38,935 bases of DNA from a virus. A program made the translations under genes and the position numbers. Shown here piece after piece: positions 5,792 to 13,233 of this stretch; position 1 is the stretch's first letter, and each line of letters begins with the position of its first letter. Below the pieces are notes generated by a model, which was given only the letters and a program-made list of their open reading frames with translations, was not told the DNA's origin and ran no database searches. The DNA lies in IMG/VR virus record IMGVR_UViG_3300021963_000290, positions 1-38,935 of that record; one strand, written 5' to 3'.

Positions 5792-6318
5792 TCAGTGATT
5801 TTTATCTAGAAGTCAAACAGCCCAGCACTATTACCCTAGAGCTGGGCGAATTTATACAGAACCACAAGCATCTAAGTCATTGGACACCTTTGGCCTATGA
5901 CGAACCACACTGGGATGCTTGTCTTGAAGTACCAGAAGCAACACTGAATCTAGATCCTTTCTTAGCCTGGCTAAGACAACAGGCTCCCTATACTGGGGGC
6001 ATACTGCGTATGGCTCCTTGGACTAATTATGCTTGGCACAAGGACTATCAAAGAGGTTGTAGTCTTAATCTTTTACTCACTGATCCTGCAAAGAGCACTT
6101 GTCTTTTTAGACATAGTCCCAGCAAACAGATACACGGTATGTATCAACTGGTGCCTGTGGCCTATAGAACCACACACTATATGTGTCTTAACACTCAAGT
6201 GGAGCATAGTGTGTTTAATTGGGGTGAAGAGCGTTTTATTTTGACTCTGCACTTTCTAGCAGAGCTAGAAGATTTTAACTACAGAGATCTACAAAAAATT
6301 ATCTTGAAAAGGCGTTAA
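5788..6318 (+). CDS. putative 2OG-Fe(II) oxygenase, 176 aa
   Basis: ATGA overlap with the preceding hydroxylase indicates translational coupling. The candidate iron site is H84-K-D86 in the segment YAWHKDYQRGCSLNLLL and H140 in TQVEHSVFNWGEERF, with R149 in the 2OG-binding position. This is the same order as in small Fe(II)/2OG hydroxylases of marine phages. It is the fourth oxygenase-like gene in a row. The exact substrate cannot be told. It converges with the structural gene at 6315. Confidence 0.75.
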   Translation: MISDFYLEVKQPSTITLELGEFIQNHKHLSHWTPLAYDEPHWDACLEVPEATLNLDPFLAWLRQQAPYTGGILRMAPWTNYAWHKDYQRGCSLNLLLTDPAKSTCLFRHSPSKQIHGMYQLVPVAYRTTHYMCLNTQVEHSVFNWGEERFILTLHFLAELEDFNYRDLQKIILKRR

Positions 6319-6324
6319 ACGCCT
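6307..6324 (-). terminator. short terminator-like hairpin at convergent stops
   Basis: AGGCG (6310-6314) and CGCCT (6320-6324) pair around a 5-nt loop, placed over the stop codons of two convergent genes. On the minus strand the stem is followed by TTTTC, so it may end the structural gene's transcript. Confidence 0.4.
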
Positions 6325-6641
6325 ACATGAACCACTGTGACACTGATAGTGTCGTCGCAGTCGGCAGCAATAAAATCACCGTCATCTAAAACTAACTTGA
6401 CGCCATTACCGTTGACATCGCTTAGTTGCCACGTATCACCGGCTGCTAGGCTAACAGTTTTGGCGATCTGATACTGTGTGGCCACTGGAGTTGATGTGCC
6501 GCTGGGTGCTACATAAACGTTTAAGGTCACAGGGTTTGTCACAGTATTATTACAAAAATAAACCGCAGTTACAGCAGTAGAACCTGTACTGGTATAGATA
6601 GCAGCGCTGGGAGTAGGAACAGTAGTATTATGAATGGCCAT
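6315..6641 (-). CDS. small virion-type protein, 108 aa
   Basis: A Thr/Val/Ala-rich, all-beta protein without charged helices, resembling decoration or fibre-associated proteins of marine myoviruses. The middle reads as beta strands (TAVTAVYFCNN, PVTLNVYVAP) and the end is acidic (LDDGDFIAADCDD). The ATG follows a GATAAATA late box by 4 nt with no SD, so expression should be late and leaderless. I cannot name a T4 homologue; the structural role is inferred from composition and late promoter. Confidence 0.7.
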   Translation of the reverse strand: MAIHNTTVPTPSAAIYTSTGSTAVTAVYFCNNTVTNPVTLNVYVAPSGTSTPVATQYQIAKTVSLAAGDTWQLSDVNGNGVKLVLDDGDFIAADCDDTISVTVVHVGV

Positions 6642-6645
6642 AGTG

Positions 6646-6653
6646 TATTTATC
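6646..6653 (-). promoter_or_regulatory. late promoter box, leaderless type
   Basis: Complement reads GATAAATA and ends 4 nt before the ATG at 6641. Same geometry as at 4835, 23425, 25029 and 28827. Confidence 0.75.
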
Positions 6654-6658
6654 CAGTA

Positions 6659-8074
6659 TTAGGGCAAAGTCTGAGGTAGATTACCCAACAGTTGTCTTAG
6701 TTTACTGCTTTCTACCTGCGGTTTTACTGCTTTAACCGGTGCTCCAACTTCCGGTTCAGCTGCTCGATTAACATGGCTTTGTTGTCTAATTGAATCCATG
6801 ATTGAACTTCCTCTGCTAGTAGGTGCTCGATCTAATTCTTCTTCAACGTCGCTGATACGCAGTGTGTCGATGTTAAACTCTAAATCAATCTTCATGCCTA
6901 CGCCACTTGAGCTACGTGTTTTCATCAACTGTATTTGATAGCGCCCGTGATCACGCATGGCCCTTGATGTAAAAATACCAAACACATTATCTGCTGTCTG
7001 AATTTTGCTAAGTCCGCCTGAAATATGACTGTGATCAAATTCTACTTCTTCAACAGCACCACGATTCAACTGTGCGGCTGTGACGAACACACACTGCTTT
7101 TCCATGGCTAGATTACGCAGTTCTTCACTGACATATTTGTCCTTGATGAATAAGTTTTCTGCTGAAATTTTAGCACTAACAGGCATTAGCAAGTCCAAGT
7201 AATCTACTAGAAGTACATCAATTTTACGCTCCATTTTGATTTCATACTCTTTCATGTAGGCACGAATATCGTTGGCTGTTTTACCGCTGGGCATGTATTT
7301 TACCTGATAGGTTCCACTTTTCTTACCTATCATTTTAACCTTCATTTCAACATCGTCAATGTTCTTGAAAATCTCTCTAGTTGGCACACCTGTGACCATT
7401 GAGTCTACTCGCATACTCACAAGTTCTTCAGAAAGTTCAAGCGTTAGATATAGGACATTTAGTCCTGCTAAGGCCCAATTTACACCTAAATTTGCTAGAA
7501 ATAAACTTTTACCTGCACCACTGCCGCCCGCAAAGATATTGAGTTCTCCACGGTTCATGCCTCCAAATAATTTGTCGTCTACACTTTTCCAACCAGTACT
7601 GACTTGTCCGTTTTTATCTTTAATACGCATCAGTCGAGCACGTGGATCTTCGAAGTAATTAGTACCCATATCCTTGTTCAATCCAACTTGAACAGCTTTT
7701 TTAATTTTGTCTTCTACTGGACCATACTCGCCTTTTTCAAGTAAGTCGGCACTTTCAAGAATCGCTCTCTCGAGCCCCTTGTGTCGAATAAAAGTTTCAA
7801 AATCTGTTAGTAACCAATCATAGTGTTCGTCTCTAAGATTTTCTGCAGGTTTAAGTGAGCTACCAGTGGCAGCATTTATAATATCTGCTGTGGGCATTAC
7901 ACTATGTTCTGTAACATAGTCATTGAGAAATTTTGCCGCTGTTTGTAATTTTCTGTCAAATAATTCTGGGTCAAAAATATTCTGGCAGCGCACAAATGTG
8001 GCTGCATCGCCCATCATCATTTCTAAATATACTTTTTGTATATCATATCCGTAGTCAATATTTTGTTTAGTCAT
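6659..8074 (-). CDS. 41: replicative DNA helicase, gp41 family
   Basis: A DnaB-like hexameric helicase of 471 residues, close to T4 gp41 (475). Walker A GGSGAGKS is at residues 183-190 in an FAGGSGAGKS context, and Walker B LLVDYLDLL around 288-296. A TAAQLNR sensor strand and an SGGLSKIQTADNV segment follow, typical of RecA-fold DnaB helicases. The N-terminal 150 residues are the helical collar. It unwinds the fork for the phage polymerase and partners the gp61 primase encoded two genes upstream. The ATG is 6 nt after a TATAAT hexamer; AGG touches the start codon, too close to act as an SD. Confidence 0.95.
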   Translation of the reverse strand: MTKQNIDYGYDIQKVYLEMMMGDAATFVRCQNIFDPELFDRKLQTAAKFLNDYVTEHSVMPTADIINAATGSSLKPAENLRDEHYDWLLTDFETFIRHKGLERAILESADLLEKGEYGPVEDKIKKAVQVGLNKDMGTNYFEDPRARLMRIKDKNGQVSTGWKSVDDKLFGGMNRGELNIFAGGSGAGKSLFLANLGVNWALAGLNVLYLTLELSEELVSMRVDSMVTGVPTREIFKNIDDVEMKVKMIGKKSGTYQVKYMPSGKTANDIRAYMKEYEIKMERKIDVLLVDYLDLLMPVSAKISAENLFIKDKYVSEELRNLAMEKQCVFVTAAQLNRGAVEEVEFDHSHISGGLSKIQTADNVFGIFTSRAMRDHGRYQIQLMKTRSSSGVGMKIDLEFNIDTLRISDVEEELDRAPTSRGSSIMDSIRQQSHVNRAAEPEVGAPVKAVKPQVESSKLRQLLGNLPQTLP

Positions 8075-8080
8075 CCTGCT

Positions 8081-8110
8081 ATTATACTATCTTTCAATTA
8101 AAAACTTTAA
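8081..8110 (-). promoter_or_regulatory. possible sigma70 -10 for the helicase
   Basis: Complement of 8081-8086 reads TATAAT, 6 nt before the helicase ATG. The best -35 is poor (TTAAAG with 18 bp), so this is a weak or activator-dependent promoter. If used, its transcript would be leaderless. Confidence 0.4.
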
Positions 8111-9584
8111 CATTATGGCGTGACTCAAAATTACGTGCATCCACATAATCATTTACCATGGGTAGTCCTTTGATATTTAAGCTGGTGTTCAATAGCATAG
8201 GACATCCTGTGCGCTTATACCAAAGTTCTAATAATAGTCTAAAGTGACTGCCGTCATCGGGAACTGTTTGTACACGACTGGTGCCGTCACGATGAATAAT
8301 AGCAGGATATAAATCAGGATTTCTACATTTAGCCACTACCTGCATGTATCTACTATCTCGCCAACCGTTGGGCATTTCAAAATAAACATCTACATATTCT
8401 TCTAAGATAGCAGGTGCAAACGGTCTAAATTCTTGTCGTTGTTTTATCTTGTTCACTCGATCTTTGATATCGTTTCCTCTAGGATCTGCAATAAGACTTC
8501 TGTTACCTAAGGCTCTTGGGCCAAACTCTGCACGACCTCTAGCAATACCACAGATTTGATTAGTTAATAGATATTCTACTATGTCATGATTACTTTTAAC
8601 TACTCCCATATCATAGCCAATATATGGAGTAAAATCCTTTGGATCTATACGCCACTGAGGGTTATGGGCCAATACTGTACCTATGGCACTGCCTGCATCA
8701 CCAGGGTTAGGCATTATCCAAGTTTTATCAAAATATCTATTAGTTATTCGATTGGCCGAGCAATTTAAAGCACAGCCACCCATAAACACTAGATTTTTAC
8801 TTGGCACTAGTTCGCTGGCTTGAAAAAGAATTCTATCTAAAATCATTTCGTATACTTGCTGTGTTGCCGCAGCAATGTCAAACGTATCTTTGATAGATAA
8901 TTCTGGATGCCAATCCATACAACCTCGATGTAGATCTCGTCTAAGTCTAAAAGGCTGTCTAAGATCATCATTGGGTAGTTCTACAATTTCTTTTAATAAT
9001 AGTCCTGTAAATTTTTCTGGATCACCATAGGCCGCCATGCCCATGAGAATATATTCTTCTTCGTTGGGTTTTAGATGGCAACGTTGTGTCATTGCACTGT
9101 AGAATAGGCCCACACTGTGGGGATAACTTATGGTGTACACACATTTAAGTTTTTCTCCTGTTGCACGCCAAACACTGTAAGTAGTAAATTCACCGATGGC
9201 ATCGAGTACTACTACACAAGCATCTTCAAACCCACTGGTAAAATAACCAGCGGCTGCATGACTATGATGATGTGTTGTATAGTGAATAGGGGCAATTATA
9301 CCTTTTCCTTTTAGGTATTTTTTTATATTGTTTTTAGATAAATTTAAACCTTGTCCAGCTTTGAGCTGTCTTAGAGTTTTAAGCCATGGATTTTCATACC
9401 AGAAAACTTGATCAGGCATTCCTCCCCAACGTTCTTTGAGGTAATTAATCATTGAGTTAGGTAGATCAGCATCATTTTTGATCTTACTAAAACGTTCGCT
9501 ATGACTGGCAAATACTAATTTTTCGTCAAAGAAAACCGCCACGGCCGCGTCGTGGCTATTTGCACTTATACCCCAGCTAATCAT
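8094..9584 (-). CDS. carbamoyltransferase, NodU/CmcH/TobZ family
   Basis: A two-domain O-carbamoyltransferase of 496 residues. The N-terminal Kae1-like domain has S10-H-D-A-A, the metal-binding HHHSHA run at 105-110, D128 in VVVLDAIGE and a GGCALN loop. The C-terminal YrdC-like domain has GRAEFGPRALGNRS and a LNTSLNIKG motif. Family members make carbamoyl-adenylate from carbamoyl phosphate and ATP and move the carbamoyl group to a hydroxyl. In phages the acceptor is usually unknown; a modified DNA base or a small molecule is possible. It is coupled to the 36-residue gene upstream (ATGA-type overlap) and sits between primase and helicase, which favours a DNA-related role. Confidence 0.93.
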   Translation of the reverse strand: MISWGISANSHDAAVAVFFDEKLVFASHSERFSKIKNDADLPNSMINYLKERWGGMPDQVFWYENPWLKTLRQLKAGQGLNLSKNNIKKYLKGKGIIAPIHYTTHHHSHAAAGYFTSGFEDACVVVLDAIGEFTTYSVWRATGEKLKCVYTISYPHSVGLFYSAMTQRCHLKPNEEEYILMGMAAYGDPEKFTGLLLKEIVELPNDDLRQPFRLRRDLHRGCMDWHPELSIKDTFDIAAATQQVYEMILDRILFQASELVPSKNLVFMGGCALNCSANRITNRYFDKTWIMPNPGDAGSAIGTVLAHNPQWRIDPKDFTPYIGYDMGVVKSNHDIVEYLLTNQICGIARGRAEFGPRALGNRSLIADPRGNDIKDRVNKIKQRQEFRPFAPAILEEYVDVYFEMPNGWRDSRYMQVVAKCRNPDLYPAIIHRDGTSRVQTVPDDGSHFRLLLELWYKRTGCPMLLNTSLNIKGLPMVNDYVDARNFESRHNVKVFN

Positions 9585-9691
9585 TTGTATATGAAAGGAT
9601 CACGGCGGCGTAATTCTTTCATCCTTCTTCTTAACATGATTTTTTCTTTTATCCAAGTATAAGGCCAAATTATAAATTTTATTAATTTCAT
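9581..9691 (-). CDS. very small conserved-type protein, 36 aa
   Basis: A 36-codon gene fills the gap between primase and carbamoyltransferase exactly. Its ATG overlaps the primase stop (ATGA) and its TGA overlaps the carbamoyltransferase ATG. The product begins MKLIKFIIWPYTWIKEK, a hydrophobic/aromatic helix with Trp9 and Trp13, followed by a very basic RRR...RRR stretch and ends DPFIYK. The layout, a short membrane-surface helix then a basic K/R-rich helix and DPFIY end, resembles tiny proteins I recall from other marine T4-like phages. Perfect coupling at both ends argues that it is real. Function unknown; membrane-peripheral anchoring is a guess. Confidence 0.75.
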   Translation of the reverse strand: MKLIKFIIWPYTWIKEKIMLRRRMKELRRRDPFIYK

Positions 9692-10662
9692 TTTTTAATC
9701 CATGTTTTTAATCTTAAACGAATTTTAAGCTCAGTATTTAATTTATTATTCACAATCATCCACAGCGTAGTGAGTTTTCCATAAAATCTAACTGCGTCGT
9801 TAACATCTTTAATTCCAGGTGCCCACTCAGGCATACTCACAGCCCAACCTAGTTTTATTGCCTGTTCTATAGTGTCTACCCCTGCATGATCTCTATCTGG
9901 AACTAGAATTACTTCTTTGTACAATTGATTGATTAAAAGATGTTGTCCTGCTTTTATTTCTGCACCTAGTAGTGCTATGCCATCTATGCTTATGGCATCA
10001 AACGGCCCTTCAGTTACGATAACATATTTTCTATCATCGGGCTGTCTGTCTAGATTAAACACATATCCAGGTTGTTGCTCACTAATATATTTTGGATTTC
10101 CATCTGTAATTTTACGGGCAGTGTAGCCTACTATTCGATTTTGATAGGTAAAAGGTATCAATAGCCTATTTTCAAATCCCGGAGACCAAAAGAAATGAGT
10201 GTCCATAGGATCGAATCCTCGATCTATTAGATATTCAATTACCTTGATAAAATTATCTTCATATTCTTTATCAGGCGGATTTGATATCCACTCTGCTAGG
10301 CTTTTCGATTCTTGAGGTAACGCCCTGGGTAAAAATGTAGGTACTAGATTTTCTATTTTTCCAGGACCGTCTTCTTTGAGCCTAAGTGCTTCAAAAGCTA
10401 GTTTAGTAATAGTATCATCTGATACGTTGAGTTTTTTCAGCAGAGTTTTCATTTTAACTGATAACGGTCTGCCTGGTTGCCAACTACATTTAAATTGACA
10501 ATTAAAACAATGATAGCTAAGTGCTTCTCCGGCATTAACAATAAATCCGCCACGCTGCCTACGATCATCACAACAAGGAGCATTGAAACTTATCCAGCCG
10601 CTAGGAGTATGTTTCCTTTTAGGAGGCAAATGTGCAAGAACAGTGTCAACGATTAGGCTCAT
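9688..10662 (-). CDS. 61: DNA primase, gp61 family
   Basis: A DnaG-type primase of 324 residues, close to T4 gp61 (342). An N-terminal zinc ribbon is visible (C30/C31 and H51-C52-x2-C55). The TOPRIM domain has the Glu motif EGPFDA at 218-223, PDRDHAG at 255-261 and KDVNDA at 285-290. It makes RNA primers for lagging-strand synthesis with gp41. A sigma70 promoter with ideal spacing ends 5 nt before the ATG, so the operon primase, 36-residue gene, carbamoyltransferase and helicase probably starts with a leaderless mRNA. Confidence 0.93.
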   Translation of the reverse strand: MSLIVDTVLAHLPPKRKHTPSGWISFNAPCCDDRRQRGGFIVNAGEALSYHCFNCQFKCSWQPGRPLSVKMKTLLKKLNVSDDTITKLAFEALRLKEDGPGKIENLVPTFLPRALPQESKSLAEWISNPPDKEYEDNFIKVIEYLIDRGFDPMDTHFFWSPGFENRLLIPFTYQNRIVGYTARKITDGNPKYISEQQPGYVFNLDRQPDDRKYVIVTEGPFDAISIDGIALLGAEIKAGQHLLINQLYKEVILVPDRDHAGVDTIEQAIKLGWAVSMPEWAPGIKDVNDAVRFYGKLTTLWMIVNNKLNTELKIRLRLKTWIKK

Positions 10663-10667
10663 AGTTT

Positions 10668-10696
10668 AGTATAAACTATTAGACAGATATTGTCAA
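10668..10696 (-). promoter_or_regulatory. sigma70 promoter of the primase operon, leaderless type
   Basis: On the complement TTGACA (10691-10696), a 17-bp spacer and TATACT (10668-10673). Only 5 nt separate the -10 box from the ATG at 10662, so transcription should begin within the start codon's first bases. Confidence 0.88.
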
Positions 10697-10708
10697 ATCA
10701 ATTGACGA

Positions 10709-11557
10709 TTAACAAATTTCTTCGGGCGGATGACTATGAAATTCAATTGTAAAACTGTCCACAGTGCCTGGCTCTGTTCCTAGTTTGGACCAACGTACTC
10801 GTAGATACTTATAATCTTCAATCATTATGATCGGTAGTTCGATCGTTCCATTTTGAGCGATTGTGTAAGTATCTTCAAATAATCTTACACCTTTATAGGT
10901 AAAAGATTCGTTGCCTACTACTTCATCTTTAGTAGCTTCTATCCAAAGCTCTCCAATAAAATTTGTGCAACTAACTATGATATGTACATGGTTAGGTTTA
11001 ATGGCTTGTCTATATTTTAAATGGATGGAACTGCTAGAATAGGCAATTGATTTATTGTCAAATGTACCCAGACCGTAAAAATCATCATAGGTTTCAATTC
11101 CTCTGACAACAGGAAATGCAGTTCCGATTAATTCTATAACTCCGGCAGCGCCAAATTTAGTGTCGCCATATAATATGACTGGATTTGAGTCTTGAGTAGC
11201 ACTAACACTGAAAGTTAAGAACTGATCTTCTATATCTGCAATGTCGCTTGCTGGTATTGTAACTGAAGCAATACCTTTTAGAGTTTCTTGATCTAATGGA
11301 CTTACAGTATAAGGGCTTGTAGCCAATGCGTATCCATTATGATCCATGATGTTAAGTTGAATACTATCAGTATCCAATGTACTTAGGTCAATACGTTTTT
11401 GATCTGCATTCTTTATATCAAACTCAATGGTATTATCGATACCTTTATAAACTTTTATCTGTCTTTGATACACAATTTTGTACTCCGTTAAGAATCCTGC
11501 CAAATCAGCAACCAATTGATACCTGTTCTTATATAAATACGTTGAAATTTTTTGCAT
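10709..11557 (-). CDS. probable virion/baseplate protein, 282 aa
   Basis: A beta-rich late protein with a segment around residues 35-80 (VYKGIDNTIEFDIKN and later IQLNIMDHNG) that resembles the N-terminal domain of baseplate upper-protein-type and tail-fibre connector proteins. The C-terminal half has a second beta domain (LPIIMIEDYKYLRVRW) ending in HSHPPEE. I use the ATG at 11557, with AGAGG 6 nt upstream, rather than an in-frame TTG two codons earlier. A CATAAATA box gives a 15-nt leader. A tail or baseplate role is inferred from late expression and fold type; no T4 number can be assigned. Confidence 0.72.
   Translation of the reverse strand: MQKISTYLYKNRYQLVADLAGFLTEYKIVYQRQIKVYKGIDNTIEFDIKNADQKRIDLSTLDTDSIQLNIMDHNGYALATSPYTVSPLDQETLKGIASVTIPASDIADIEDQFLTFSVSATQDSNPVILYGDTKFGAAGVIELIGTAFPVVRGIETYDDFYGLGTFDNKSIAYSSSSIHLKYRQAIKPNHVHIIVSCTNFIGELWIEATKDEVVGNESFTYKGVRLFEDTYTIAQNGTIELPIIMIEDYKYLRVRWSKLGTEPGTVDSFTIEFHSHPPEEIC
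11532..11539 (+). promoter_or_regulatory. late promoter box TATAAATA inside the divergent gene
   Basis: A perfect T4 late box on the plus strand, located inside the first codons of the minus-strand gene. It would drive the gene at 11578 through a 38-nt leader without a clear SD. Confidence 0.6.
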
Positions 11558-11572
11558 CGGCAACCTCTATTG

Positions 11573-11580
11573 TATTTATG
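11573..11580 (-). promoter_or_regulatory. late promoter box CATAAATA overlapping a start codon
   Basis: The complement reads CATAAATA, 15 nt before the ATG at 11557. Its first three bases are the complement of the ATG (11578-11580) of the plus-strand gene, so the two divergent genes interlock. Confidence 0.7.
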
Positions 11581-11952
11581 GTAAAATTAAGAGAAAATGT
11601 AGAAGAACAACTACCCTTTGTTTCCGTACTTAACTACGGCGATGAAGAGTACGTTGGGATAATAATAAATCAAGATCAATACGTAACCAGTTTTTACGAT
11701 CTAAACAGCATTAGAACAGCAGAAGAAAAAACTGCGTTTTTAGAGCTAGGAGAAACTTGGTGGTGGGAATCAAACAGGCAAGTTCCAATAAGTATTTTTC
11801 TTAGAATACCTATAGAGCCCTATAGATATGCAATTAAAACTTTTAATTCAAAAGATGTTAGAATTGTACTAGGCCCAGTAGTGAATCTGATGAATCTAAC
11901 AGTAAAAAGAGTAAAGCGAAAAAGTGTACAATTAGTTAGAAAAATTAATTAA
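11578..11952 (+). CDS. conserved phage hypothetical protein, 124 aa
   Basis: The product starts MVKLRENVEEQLPFV and contains a compact central segment LGETWWWESNRQVPISIFL, then KTFNSKDVRIVLGP and a basic C-terminus (KRVKRKS). I recall this W-W-E-S-N-R-x-x-P-I and GP layout from other marine T4-like phages, with no known function. Upstream in-frame codons to 11377 lie opposite the divergent gene and are not needed. No SD is visible before this ATG. The stop overlaps the DnaE-like gene's stop by 4 bp, so the two genes converge. Confidence 0.75.
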   Translation: MVKLRENVEEQLPFVSVLNYGDEEYVGIIINQDQYVTSFYDLNSIRTAEEKTAFLELGETWWWESNRQVPISIFLRIPIEPYRYAIKTFNSKDVRIVLGPVVNLMNLTVKRVKRKSVQLVRKIN

Positions 11953-12530
11953 CTATAACCGTAACTAATCGATTCACATATTAAATTCATCTGTACTACA
12001 ATCACATGTGCATAGGCCACAGCATGTGATTTCTTAAAGAAGTAATCATCATTCTCTGGTTTGATCCAGACTTCTTTCATCACTTCCGTCCATGTCTTCC
12101 CAATCAAATATCTCTTCGCTGGTCTGATTATGGCTAAAACTGCGGCTAATTGCTCTATATTCTTCGGCTTCATAGCCCGCAATATATCTCCATGTCCGTT
12201 TAGATGGAACAGTAGATTGATAAATTCGTCTTGTTCTAGTAGGTCCCATAGAGGTTCAGTCTCCATTAATCTAGTTAAATGAGCTTCATCTTTTATGCCT
12301 TTGTATGCGCTCACATTCAAAAAATCTATTTTAAAAAAGCCTCTTTCTTCTGCCAATTTATAGTCTACAGTACTTATTCCTGTAATTGGATTATACGGTA
12401 TTGAAGTAAAATACACCCCAGTATTATGTTTCTTTACAAGCCCGTCTTTGTCAGTTATAGATGCTGAAACATGCTCTAATATATTTAACGCAACGTCTCT
12501 ATCTAAAAAATCAAGATCAATATCTGGCAT
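11949..12530 (-). CDS. miniature DnaE (family C polymerase)-like protein, 193 aa
   Basis: Several segments line up with bacterial DNA polymerase III alpha in the right order. PDIDLDF (2-8) matches PDFDVDF with catalytic D401/D403 in E. coli. HNTGVYF (35-41) matches the HxxGVV-type strand. K67-I-D69-FLNV matches KFDFLG with K553/D555. LFHLNGHGDILRAMKP and AAVLAIIRPAK match the fingers VFQLES and ALYRPG regions. FFKKSHAVAYA (164-174) matches FNKSHSAAYA. All three catalytic Asp positions survive, yet the protein is about one sixth of a normal DnaE, with 64 residues rather than about 150 between the Asp sites. A polymerase, regulator or structural relic are all possible. It is last in the replication block. 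Confidence 0.75.
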   Translation of the reverse strand: MPDIDLDFLDRDVALNILEHVSASITDKDGLVKKHNTGVYFTSIPYNPITGISTVDYKLAEERGFFKIDFLNVSAYKGIKDEAHLTRLMETEPLWDLLEQDEFINLLFHLNGHGDILRAMKPKNIEQLAAVLAIIRPAKRYLIGKTWTEVMKEVWIKPENDDYFFKKSHAVAYAHVIVVQMNLICESISYGYS

Positions 12531-12531
12531 T

Positions 12532-13233
12532 TTACAAATTACTTTCTTTAACTACCTGATGAACAATTTCTACATCTGCTGGCTGTAGTCTAAATTTTTT
12601 AGTCCAAAAAGTTGGATCAATCATACTGCCCACTGTTTCTAATTGTTCGTCACTGAGTTTAGACAACATGTCTCTTCCTGACTTTGAATTTAAAATAAGC
12701 CATGGACTTATTTTTCCATCTTTTATGTCAAAGGTAGCACGATTAGTACTAACGTAATTGAAATAATGATTCCATAAACTATTATTTTTATCTGCCCATT
12801 CTATCATATGAGATATAGTTCTCTCCATGGCAGTTTCAACACTTTCGGTTTTTATTAAGTTTATAACATACTTTTCGTAAAGTTCTTCTCTGCACCAATG
12901 ATCTAATTTTACTCCACTTTTTAATACATAGTCAATATAATGATCCGGATACAGCGGATCTATGTTTGAGATAAAACTTCCAAACTTTGTAAAAGCATTA
13001 TAGTAAGGACTACGTGCAAATTCATCATATGTTTTTATTTCTTTTGATTTTTGTATCAGTTCATAAAATCTAACAAAGGCAACATATCCTAGTTGTACAT
13101 GTTTTTCATTTTTTGCAAGAAATCTGCGTTTTTGTTCGCACATGTGAACAATTAGCGTCTTTTCTTTCATAAAGGCGCTGTTACAATGAGGACAAATAAA
13201 ATTTTTATCTACAGGTTTCAATGTTAAAATCAT
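12532..13233 (-). CDS. zinc-finger protein of unknown function, 233 aa
   Basis: An N-terminal C2HC-type zinc finger is visible (C14-x2-C17 ... H30, C32), followed by a mostly helical domain rich in Tyr, Lys and Trp. The 233-residue length and zinc-finger start agree with a conserved hypothetical of T4-like marine phages that I recall beside the clamp-loader region, without known function. Its start overlaps the preceding gene's stop (ATGA), and the next gene begins 1 nt after its stop, so translation is coupled through the operon. The finger suggests nucleic-acid or replisome binding; late genes with similar fingers are not excluded. Confidence 0.75.
   Translation of the reverse strand: MILTLKPVDKNFICPHCNSAFMKEKTLIVHMCEQKRRFLAKNEKHVQLGYVAFVRFYELIQKSKEIKTYDEFARSPYYNAFTKFGSFISNIDPLYPDHYIDYVLKSGVKLDHWCREELYEKYVINLIKTESVETAMERTISHMIEWADKNNSLWNHYFNYVSTNRATFDIKDGKISPWLILNSKSGRDMLSKLSDEQLETVGSMIDPTFWTKKFRLQPADVEIVHQVVKESNL

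Noticed and set aside
7359-7658. Plus-strand frame of 99 codons opposite the helicase
   Set aside because: Antisense to the Walker-motif region of a clear gp41 gene; no promoter or SD.
11377-11577. N-terminal extension of the plus-strand gene ending at 11952
   Set aside because: It runs antisense through the virion gene and across both late boxes; the translation there is not protein-like.
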